Source: Scolanthus callimorphus
Taxonomy: Eukaryota > Cnidaria > Anthozoa > Actiniaria > Edwardsiidae
NCBI GenBank assembly: GCA_033964015.1
Contig: CM066913.1
Coordinates: 33,927,577 to 33,991,576, forward strand
Length of the DNA: 64,000 nt
Reading direction: 5' to 3'
Below, in pieces: positions 43,001 through 55,000 of this stretch. Made by a program: the position numbers and the translations under genes. The notes below the pieces were generated by a model. It saw only the letters and a list, made by a program, of their open reading frames with translations, had not been told where the DNA came from and made no database searches. How positions within the stretch are numbered: the first letter of the stretch is position 1; each line of letters opens with the position of its first letter.

Positions 43001-46000
43001 AACCGGCAAATGTTTTTTCTAGTACGACCGGAATATGAAATTAGGGCCTCACAAAAATTTAGATTGTGACTTCTAAAAATGTTTTCAAGAAGATCGGTTC
43101 CCAGCAGCATATTTATACATATTTAAAGTAGGATTTGAAAAAGGAATTATAACAATAGAGGAAAAGACACAGAAGTTATAGCCTTGCGTTTGGAGACGCA
43201 GATTTGCGCTCTAGACACAGTTGGGTACATTTTGAATTTCGAATGAGTCACCTTAACTTTCAGGCGAAGAAAGTCTCTCTTGTTATCTCGATAAATGGCG
43301 GTCAAAACACATTTGAGAATAAACAACACGCTTATTACGACATTAGCGTTCAATAGACGCATTTCCAAAATGGCCGCCGAAAATTGAAATCGATTTTTGT
43401 TAGAAATGAACACCAGCACTAGAACGCTCATTATTCACATTAGTAAAAGTACAAAATTCGCTGCATTATATCCAATTTCTTTCGAGAAAACGAACGTTGA
43501 AAATGTGAAAAATTACAGACGTCTGTATTACTTGGGTATTTGATCGTTTTCGCTTGTTCTAAATCAACAAAGAATTGTCCAACTCGTTTTAAACCGTTTT
43601 TTCCTTGCTAGCAGAGGCCACTTCTTGAAGTGGCCCCTGCACACAAATGTCACAACCTCGTCCAGGATCGTGGACGTACTTGACTGGTTTGACTGGTTTT
43701 ACAAGAATGGCGTCAGTGTTTTTGCTTCGAAAACAGCGCGCGCTTTCACGAGTGATTTCTTGTTCATTGACCAACCACAACATTTTGCTCAAATTTCTAT
43801 AAAAAATAAAACGATCTCCAGCGAATTCTCAAATGCAAACTTTAGAATGAGTATCAGAGCTGCGTATAAGAGCCTTTAAGTTGAGTGAACGAGTCATTAA
43901 AGGCCACAAAAAGTGAGCATATAAATTGCCTATTTTCTTGCTCGTGCACAAATTTGGTCGACCAGTTTCTCCAAGCTCACGCCATTTTCTCGCACATGCG
44001 CGACAAAGAAATGACATTTGTGTGCAGAGGCTACTTTTGTGTAGTTGAAAAACACAAGAAAACATTAAAGTAAAAGAAAATGCAGGGAGATAAAAAGTAG
44101 CCTCTGCTCGCAGGGTAAACCGTTTTCTGAAGGTTCCATAGTTTTATAGATGCTGTTTTTTAAAGATTTAGATGGAGAAATGATAGAAACTACTGTAGTT
44201 TTGTCAAAGCTTTGCGGGTGACAAAACACTTTCGGTCAAGCCATGTACCAATTGCCATGGCGTTATGGTAATTACTTTTCGACCAATCATAGCGCGCATA
44301 TTATATATTTTATAATGCGTATAGTAGTATTTATGTTTTGGTGCCTTGTGTTGACGGGGGTTCCGTTGCTTTCCTCTTAGCAGTTGCACGTTTACAAATA
44401 AGGATTAAAAAAGCGCTAAAATTAAAAATGCTATTTCCGACGTTTCGAGACTACTGCCTCTTCATCAGGGAAAAGCATAGTTAGTAGAGGGGACTGGTTA
44501 TGAAAGCCGGCAATCTTCAAAAGAACACAACAATAGGGGCTCTCTGATGTTGAAAGTACCGTCATCCGAGCGTGACCGTGCACAAGCATCAAAACAAGAC
44601 AGAGGCTGTATGGAAGTTTAGTGATTTTGCAAGCGTTTTTTCAAGATTGTAAAGCAACATTTGCAGAAAAATTAGCTACAATAAGCAACGTTTGTTACAA
44701 CTATGTATGATAATAATTGTGGTTTTGATTTGAGAAATTCTTGAAACCCTACAAGCAGAAATTTAACAAACCTGATCGCTAACACACTTTTCTCGTGAAT
44801 CATACTCGTTCACGGGCTGCTAGCAGTCTAAACTTAGGACAGAGTGCAATGTTTTATAATATGCTTAGGATAAAACAAATGTAATATTCAAAAAGCTTAT
44901 AACGCTAAAAATGTGCGTTCGCTGGGAGCTGTGAACGCGCAGTATTTGTATACATCACCGCTAGCTTGAAATCCTTTCCCGTGCTTTCAGGTTCTGTGTT
45001 TTGAAAAAGTTAAGACTGAATTATAACTAAGAGTAGGAACTGATGTGGATAAGATCTGTAGATATAACATCGACTGGCCCGTTGAACAGCAGCGAACATA
45101 GATGATATTACATGGCCGCGCCGAGTACAAATTTTATCTTCGAGTGTTGAAAATTTATCTCACGAGTGAGCGCAGCGGAGCGAGATAGAGTTTAGCACGA
45201 TTCTTGTCGCCCGCGCCTTATCAATTTTGCGTACTTTGGAAAAGAAACTCGGCATTTCCTGATCCTAAGCGTAAAATTCAGTATACTAAGTCGTGAAATT
45301 ATTTATTGAAAACCCTGTTAAATTATGTAAATAAGGCAAAGTCAAATAAGACACAACGGAGCAGGAATGCGCTTGCTCTCGAAACAAAAATAGGAAGTTC
45401 AAAACTTGTTGCTTACAAACTGTCTCTACAAATTACAAGTCTGCATAATTCATAGAAGAAATAATAATTATCCTTTTCTTGCTGGATTTATTTGAATGAT
45501 TTCCGAATGAAGTCTTCGTACTGTGGCCCGAATCGTCGTCTTCGTTCCGCGGGCCGGGCGCCGACTTCAAGTTCGTTTTAAACGGAGTTATGTTTGGTTT
45601 ACCGGCATATAGAAGTTAAATCTTTGTTTGAAAATATGTGTTACTGTTAACTAGCTACTATATTTCCCTTTTGAACTCCATTAACGCGAAAAACGACAAA
45701 AAATCCTTGGCGTGCTGCACAGTTCCACATGTTCCTCTATTACAGTGTTTTGGTTGTGCACGTTCAATACCACGTGACAACCCATAAACTCAAACAAAGA
45801 CATATTTCTTTGAAGTTCGCCGGCTTTCATAACCAGTCCCCTCTACTAACTATGGGAAAAGCGAGCGAGTTGCTCGCTTAGGATCGTCCCAAATAGGCAT
45901 ACACGATCGAGTAACTCACTTTTATCTGTGCAGCTCGCTGCCTTTTGGGAAGTATTAGTGTGTTAGTGTTATCGATTAGCTTGAGGAATTAGCTATGTTT

Positions 46001-49000
46001 GATTTACATTCTGACTAAAAGGCAGGTTGAACCAGATTATTTCCCTTAATAAACACTTTAAAAACATTTAAATATGTTACCTTAAGTAGCGTTCGCTGAT
46101 GTCTAGAGTAGTGGTGGCTAGATCTAAAGGGATCTGCAAGGATCGAATGACTGGCACGGCGCTGGTCATAAAAGATTCTAATGACAGTGAGCCTTTCACC
46201 TTATGTGGTAATAAAACAAGTTCCACATTCTAACAGTTCTTGGAAAAATGAATAGCTATGAAAAAGTACACTAGAATACGTCTGCCTGTCCCTGTTCCTT
46301 CTTCGTCGTTCCTGGCTCTTCGTTGGTCGTTATACTAGACACTTTCATTGAAGCCGCTGGATCGTAGAACGAGAGGTCACATGCTGGCGCCCATATTTTT
46401 GGGCGGGGGTGCTCGTCGTACGTTTTAGGGTTTTAAAATCAGGCCTCTGGTACCTTTTAGGGGGTAAAATTCGAAAACGTGTATTTTTTTCCAGATATGT
46501 ACCGTCCGTTCTAACAAATCAAGCAATCGCACTTGTTGGTAGCCTGAATTTCAGACGTATTTTCCCTCGTAAAAAATACGCGACAAAATTACGAGGGAAA
46601 ATCAACTAAGCGACGCCATGTTTGGTACATTTTAGTGGTCAAAATCAACTAAGCGACGCCATGTTTGATGGCATTTGATTCTTTTCATTTGATTTATGAT
46701 CCCTGTTGGTCAAAATACTACCAGTTGATGTATTTGTTCTATGTGCTATGCTCGTCTATATGATCCTACAAACAGTTTACATATCTTACTCATGCAGAAG
46801 CGTGATTTTCTAGTGAATTCTGCCGCGCGCAACATCGTGCGCGAGGCCAATCCTTGTGCAATACTGTGCTGCGTTGCCAGTGAAACATTCAGCTTTTTGC
46901 AGTTTCTTTGTGAATCAGTAACATTCAAGTTTCCCGAGAGTATGGTATCCCTCTTCGCCCCCACCTGTATCACCAAACCTCATCTCAATCACAGGTAACT
47001 TGCTCCTGTCTGTAAACAGCCCACTGTCCTCTCTCCACTCATAGTCATTCATTTCACAATTGCATTTCTTCCCTCCTGCACACGAGTTATTATTGGCGCA
47101 TGCGCATTGGTCTGTTCCAGGGGTCGCGCCAGCCCACGGTGTCCATTTCTGACCATCACGTGACACTACCCATCCTCTCCAGGTGTCATAAATGAATAGA
47201 GCTGACCCATAGCACTCGTATTTGACAAACTGCTCGCAGTGGGAAGAGAGTGATGTAATGGCTCGGAGCTGGGGCAAAGTAACGCCAGGGTAGTTTACCT
47301 TACGGGAGTAGGATCCTAGAGGTTCGAACCCTTTGACATGGATTCTTTCCTCGCTGTCGTGACTTACGACGGTCACGCCAACTCCGTCACGCGTGATCAT
47401 GTCACAATACACCTCTATCGGGGGCTCGCCGCAATTGCCGTCAGGGTCGATAACGTAAACGCCATTTGGAGAGGATGGGAAAGCTGTCTTGATTTCGCGA
47501 CATGTTGATTCTGATAGAATTTATAGGAGAAATTAGTGAAGGTGTTAGCGTGGTCAAGTTTGCGCCCGAGGCGTTATTTGATGATTTATTATGATATTAA
47601 CCAATGCAATTCTTACTGATGATACAGCAATTCCCGGTCGATGCTACGTCAGCGATTCTTCTGTACGGAACCTACAACAAAAACAAAAAAAATCAATGAA
47701 GATATTCGAGAAATAAAATTTAATGTACTTCTCGAATTTTCAATCAAGTAAACCAAGGGCGAACGTTTTTTTTCCTGGTCCGCTAATGAAAACGTTGAAG
47801 CGATTTTATTAAAAGAGGTATTGACATTCTCTATATTTAGGGACAATTCATTCAGCGTGGGAGGCCTGTTTTGATAGCGAGGGTCATAAGGATTTTTATG
47901 CCAATTTGTGTGAGGGCCACATTTGTTTTCAACACATTTTGGCGGAGGGTCAGAATTTGATAATAACCAAGGTAAAGGTGTTTGATATCTATCACATCAC
48001 ATCACATCTATTATTGTGTTCCTCTTTTGTCATAGGCCGACTGACTAAAACTCCTCCACAAAAATCTTTTCAAGTGGATTCGACGCGGCAAACTATAGAT
48101 ATTAGAGGTGGACCTAACCAGATTTATACTGGTCAATTTTGTTAGTTCGGCAAAAAAGTCCAATCTCTTTGAGTTGCCCTGTCGCAGTGTCATACCAGGC
48201 AAACAAGACAGACCACAAGTTACATAAAACTATAAATTCAATTCACACAAGCATGTACTAATATCTAATATATTGAGTATTATAAACACTTAATGTGTCC
48301 AGAATGTCCCGGGCGTGCATATTGGCAACAAAGTGCCTGGGTCGGTTTGTATTGGCAAGTTAGATTCGAACATGTGCATGTCAGAAGACTGGTCAAAGGC
48401 ATATAGGTTCCTGGACATCTGTGCGCTAAGTGGACTGCGCGTTATATTAGCTTACTAAGAGTTTGAGTGCTAATAACATTGTCTTTATGAAATAAATATT
48501 TGTACGATAATGTAATGTAATTTGGGTGTAGCCTGCATTGAGAACAACTTAAATTTCATTTGAATGAATCCAAAAAGGGAAGGAAAGAGCTTGGAAAGTG
48601 GTTTGCGATTCTGTAAAACCTCCTGTTCGTTGTCTATGCCCCTCTGTTATACCCTACCATTAATTACCTTGTCATCCTTTCGACTGTAGTGATTATAAAG
48701 TTCACTTCCAACTATTGTCGTGTTTGGATCGGACGTATTTGCTGACAGTAACTGGCATTCGGTGCGTCCAGCGGATGCAGTGGTCGCGATATTGAACGAT
48801 AAACAGTCATTTTCCATCAAACATGCCATAGCACAGTCCATGTAGTCCTTCACGTATGACGAAACAATTATAGAAACATTCAAAAACGAGTTTGTAAATT
48901 TACTGAAGACACCGTTTTGGCTCTCGGATGCATTCACGGTTTCGCTAAGAATCATGATCAGAAAAAGAAAAATAATTTTGCAAATTTTGTTTGTGCAAAA

Positions 49001-52000
49001 GAAAGCATTGAGAAACAGCGTTTAGAACGCTTCGACCTCCTCATCTTTCAGCTTTACTGAAATAAGAACACGACAGATGCTGTATTTGCAGATTACTTAT
49101 CAACCACTTTATTCAACTTCACGCTGTGCATGGTGATACTTTTCGCTTAACAAATAGCATGCTAAAATGCCTGACTGACCATAAGTCTGACTGACCATAA
49201 AGGAATATGGCCATGGAATACACGATGATTTCTGGCCCAAAATACAAATATGGATCCTTTAATAGTAGAAAAGGAAGCAGTTTAAACATATCAGGGGATT
49301 CTGATGGAGGATTCAGCTACGATTTGAGCCAATTAAGATTGCAATTGAAAGTAGACCGATATTAGACAGATATTAATGCTAATAGTCCAAGGTGGCTCAT
49401 GGCTAGTTCCCCAAAATCACAATCTAAAAGTAAATCGTCGTGTTTATGCTTAGAAGTCGGCAAAATGTTATGCAAATAACAAATATCTAAGGCGGGCTTA
49501 TTATGAGAAATAGAAAAGAGCCTTCCAATTTGAAAACAGCAAGACAGAAAATAAGTTTGAAAAGCTCTGCCACAGTTTTATTAGACAGGTGTTATAATGA
49601 AATCGGGCCCTCCCATTCCAAAGCTCCTGTCTCATTTTGGGTTCGGTAGATTTGTTGCGCTTTTTTGTTCCTCGCTATCCCTCAGTTGCTCACAAAACAG
49701 ACACAACAGTGACTTTTTCAATAAACACCCAACAATAGTTATTTTGAATGAAAGTCTCTTTGAGATTTTATTCGTTCTTTTTCTCTTTCTTCGCTCCCTA
49801 TTGAAAAATCACACCCAACTCCACTACGCGCTTTCGCTCCCTATGCTATTTCTTCATTTCTTCAATCCATGTGTTTGAAACATCACTGTTTTTATCCAGC
49901 TCTGCTACGATCTACGCTTCCTACGCTATTTCGATATCATGTGGCAAAAGAAGGCTGAATAAAAAAATTAACAGTGGAACAGTGGATAACCACTACGCTA
50001 CCTACATTAGTACGATCGTCGTAAGCAAAACCTGTCTTAAAACGTTGCCCCTCACTGTAACTGATATATTTAAACACTCGAGAGTGGATGTGTTATATAG
50101 AGCAGATTTCGTATGACTGTGAAAAGTGCCGTGACACGGTGCGGTACTGTCGCGGTGGTGGTACCGAACCTGGCCTGCTGTAGATACCGAATGAAATCGC
50201 ATAGTCACGGTACAGTCACGATTGCGGCGCGGAACAACTCTTTCACGGTACATTTCACAGTCATACGAAATCAGCTCTAGCTCTCATACATTCAATTTAA
50301 CGGCTTCCATGTTAACCTGTATAGCCAATGCTAATGTAATGTTCGTGGTAAAAAAAAGATGATGTATGTATGTAAGTACTTTTTGCAAATTTAACATGGG
50401 GCAGAAAGCCTATTGTTCAAGCGACAGATTACTCACAAGGAGATAATGAGATGCGATGAAAACATTTTTCGCATGCTTGAATGCGCCCGCCGCTGCATAA
50501 AAGGAAAGCGCTAGTGATTGGCTCTAGGCTGGCGCTTAAGAAAATTCACTGCTGTCAATCAAGACTTGTGGGACTTACTATTCCCTTAGCGTATAAATGT
50601 TTTTGTAGTCTTGACTTTTGCTCTCGTGCTTTAAAGGGCAGTTGAAATAACCTCTACTGTTGAGACGAGATCGATCCTTTTTTACTTTAGTCTAGTTGTG
50701 TTGTTTATAGCGTTTTATTCGTTCATGGTTTAGGGACGTGTCATTATTTAGCGGGGGGGGGGGGGGGGGGGGGGGAGGGCTCCTATTTTTGTGGGGAGGG
50801 TCCAAATTTTTTTCGCCTGTCTAAAGGGAGGGTCCAAATTTTTTTCACTCCTGTTTGGGGGAGGGTCATAAATTTTTTCAACAACATTTGGAGGATGAAG
50901 AGTGAAACAGATGCCGATAGTGGTTATTTCAGCAACTTCTATCATTTGCACTTTTACTTAATAAAAATTTCGGCGCGCTTCGCGCGCATAAATATTGACA
51001 TTTAATGTACTCTTTCACAAACGAAGACACTACCCTCACGCCGTTTACAAGAACATTAGTGTATCTTCATGAGGAAAAGCAAACTCTCCCAAAAATGCCT
51101 GCAATGATAGGCCTGACGGGAGGTCACTATGATTGAAAGAAGATCCCATATAGGTAAGCGTGAGTTCGACGTAGAAATTCGTCATTTGTGCAGCGATTCA
51201 CGCATGAATAATAATAACTTCGTCATTTGCGGCGCGCATCTACCCTTTCTCTGTGGCTTGATGAAATGCGTTTATCAAAATTCAGGCGCGCTTCGCGCGC
51301 AACGAAAGAAAAAGCATATGACATATAAAATGTCTTCAGTACTTCGTCCCATAGGGGACGGAAAGGTGGGATCACGTTAATCACTGTACTTATGGAAGGA
51401 GGATCACTGCATTTTTACCGTTTACCCAAAATCCTCTCACGTAAATAATCGAGGCGATAAATAATGACCGCGGTTCCTCAGCTTTGACAGAAGCAAGAAA
51501 AAAGTATTTCTGCTATTAAGAAAAGAAAAAGACATTGCATCACTCGGACAAGAGTCTATCTGACAGGTTTTTCAGAAAATATAAATTACATGGGGAGGGT
51601 CACAATTTTTTTACCTACGACTGGGGGAGGGTCACATTTTTTTTGTTATGTTCAAGGGGAGGGTCCTAATTTTTTTTAGCCTTTTTTGAAAAAAATGGGA
51701 GCCCTCCCCCCCCGGTAAATAATGACACGTCCCTTACATGTCCGAGTACCAAAGCCGCATTTTGTCTTCCGTCAATTTTATAAGCGTTTTCAGATGTTTC
51801 TTTCTGCCGGGCTTTCTCTCAGTCTTTTATTAGCTAGAAAAGTTACTCGCGCGTCTGATATTTCGCGTAGTTGTTTTGATTTGCGAATCGGGTTTTGTTT
51901 GGGAAATAGAGTGGCAGCGCGGAGATACTAGTAAGATAAATTTCAAGAAGATTTTAAAACTAGTGTATCCACGCGACCATGTAATGTTCTGTTGATTGTA

Positions 52001-55000
52001 TAAACATTGTAATTTTATTGAGTGAAACTAAAAAAAATCGCGCATGGAGCACAGGCAAGTACCGGTATTTCATCGATTTAGCCGTAAATGGTGATGTTCA
52101 ACATTTGAATAAATTGGTAAACCGATACCCGTCAGTAATGCTGTATAGCGAGAGATAGCGAGACATTCTGACCATCCTTTTTGTGGCAAGTAATGGTGTT
52201 GGTTGTATGGCGGGACATTCTGTATCACCAAACCTCATATTGATCAGCCTTAATGATGATCTAAGTAATGGTGTTGGTTCTATAGCGGAACATTCTGCAA
52301 TACCAAACCTCATATTGATCAGCCTTAATGATGATCTAAGTAATGGTGTTGGTTCTATAGCGGAACATTCTGCATTACCAAACCTCATATTGATCAGCCT
52401 TAATGATGATCTAAGTAATGGTGTTGGTTCTATAGCGGAACATTCTGCATTACCAAACCTCATATTGATCAGCCTTAATGATGATCTAAAAGGTAATGGT
52501 GTTGGTTCTATAGCGGGACATTCTGCATTACCAAACGTAATTCCGTATATCTAACAGATACATTGGTGCCAATCATACAAATACAGCAAATGTTCTACCT
52601 AAATAACTAGCTTACTATATTCAGATAAGATACTACTACAAAAACTATGAAACAGCTTCGTTACAAATTATCAATCATAGAAAACAAATATAAAAACAAA
52701 GATCTCTTATCAAACGATGCAAAATAATTATTCAGTGATACAAGCTTAGACATAAAATCAGTACGAATAGACGCTAATTTACAGTGCGAGCATTCAATTA
52801 AATAATGAAACTCATCCCCGACTTCGTTAGAACTGCACAGATTACATACGCGAAAGTCAAAGGGGATTTGCTGGTAACGACCAACTTCAACCGAGAGCTT
52901 ATGGGCAGATATTCTTAAGCGAGACACCGCCTGTAGATCAGTAGCCTTTAAAACACTGGATAAATAATAAGGCTCAAAACTGACCCTTTTCTTTACTAAA
53001 CAAAAGGTTCTCGATTTGCCACTTCCACTACCCAATTGAAGCTGATCGTTCCAGTTGTTAACAATAAATTTGTACAATTTAGATTTCACATGCTTTGCTA
53101 CAGTGCGAATCTGTTCAAAAGGGACATGAACATCTTTCAAACACCGCAGCCCACAAAAGCGGAAGACATGGTCTAGAAATTGAACTTCCTGAGTCTTAAC
53201 ATTCAACGAAAGGTTCTATGATCTAAGTAATGGTGTTGGTTGTATAGCGGGACATTCTGCGTTACCAAAGCTCATATTGATCATCCTTAAATGATGATCT
53301 AAGTAATGGTGTTGGTTCCATAGCGGAACATTCTGTATTACCAAATTTCATATTGATGATAATAATGATAATAATAATAATAATAATGCTATTGATAATC
53401 CCTTTTGTTCTCAGTAATGGTATTGGTCAGCGGGACATTCTGTATCATCAAATCTCATACTGATCTTCCTTTTTGTTCTCAGTAATGGTGTTGTTCGTAT
53501 AGCGGGACATTCTGTATCATCAAATCTCATATTGATAATCCTTTTTGTTCTCAGTAATGGTGTTGTTCGTGGCGGAACATTCTGTATCATCAAATCTCAT
53601 ACTGATCTTCCTTTTTGTTCTCAGTAATGGTGTTGGTCGTAGCGGGACATTCTGTATCATCAAATCTCATATTGATCTTCCTTTTTGTTCTCAGTAATGG
53701 TGTTGGTCGTAGCGGGACATTCTGTGCCATTGCGTCCCTGATCGAGCGTCTAAAGGAGGAACATGTGATCGATGTTTTTCAGACCATCAAACGTATCCGC
53801 GTTAGTCGACCCGGCGCAGTGGAAGGGCTGGTGAGTAGCACCTGGATTGTCTAGAGGTTCCTGGGAGGGGGATGAGCTCCCATTATCTTATTACGCTAAA
53901 GGTGGGGTACCTCATCCACTCTATAAACGCAGCTTAGTATTTGTGAAATAGCGACACGTGTTCAGCGATAACTGACCTTTATTAAGGACGTGTCATTATT
54001 TAGCAGGGGGAGGGGGGGGAGGACTCCTATTTTTGTGGGGAGGGTCCTAATTTTTTTCGCGTGTCTAAAGGGAGGGTCCAATTTTTTTTCACTCCTGTTT
54101 GGGGGAGGGTCCTGATTTTTTTCAGCAACATTTGGACGATGAAGTGAGTGAAACAGATGCCGATATTGGTTATTTCAGCAACTTCTATATCATTTGCATT
54201 TTTACTAAAAAAATTTCGGCGCACGAAATAACCTATAATATACTTTTTGAGCAACGAAGACACTACCCTTACGCCGTTTACAAGAACAAGTGTATCTTCA
54301 TGAGGAAAAGCAAACTCTCCCAAAAATGCCCTGCAATGATAGGCCTCACGGGAAGTCACTTCGTGATTTGCGGCGCGCAGTTGCGCGCATGAATAATATA
54401 ACCTTAATGTTGGCTCGTCAATAAGGAGAAGCTTTCATGTAACCTATATAGTTGAGGTACCGTTCTTCCTGGGCTCCTGACAGGCTTTGTTTACTATACC
54501 GTACACAAAACATGTTCATCTACCCTTTCTCTGAGGCTTGCTGTAAATTGTCTTCAGTACTAGGTCAAATAGGGGACAGGAGAGGTGGGATCACGTTAAT
54601 CATTGTACTTATAGAGGGAAGATCACTGCATTTTTACCGTTTACCCAAAATCCTCTTACATAAATAATCGAGGCCATAAATAGTGACCGCGGTTCCTTAG
54701 CTTTGACAGAAGTTATTAAGAAACGGAAAAGACATTCGGACAAGAGTTTATCTGACAGGTTTTTAAGAAAGTATAAATTACATGGGGAGGGTCACAATTT
54801 TTTTATCTACGACTGGGGGAGGGTCACAATTTTTTTGTTATGTTCAAGGGGAGGGTCCTAATTTTTTTAGCCTTGTTTGAAAAAAATGGGAGCCCTCCCC
54901 CCCCCCCCCCACGGTAAATAATGACACGTCCCTATATATATATATCAAACACGAGACAGTGTGTTTATCAGCATTTCCAACACTGTCAAGCTGTTTAAAA

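Noticed and set aside
50748..50775. Long G run (and other poly-G/C tracts at 10187, 11571, 34543, 42161)
   Set aside because: Simple low-complexity tracts at repeat edges; length is probably unreliable in assembly. No quadruplex claim made.
52183..52554. Open frame of 123 codons with repeating [11 protein letters not shown]
   Set aside because: It is the 75-bp minisatellite; units are shifted by 2 bases relative to the P-loop frame, so it does not encode tandem P-loops.
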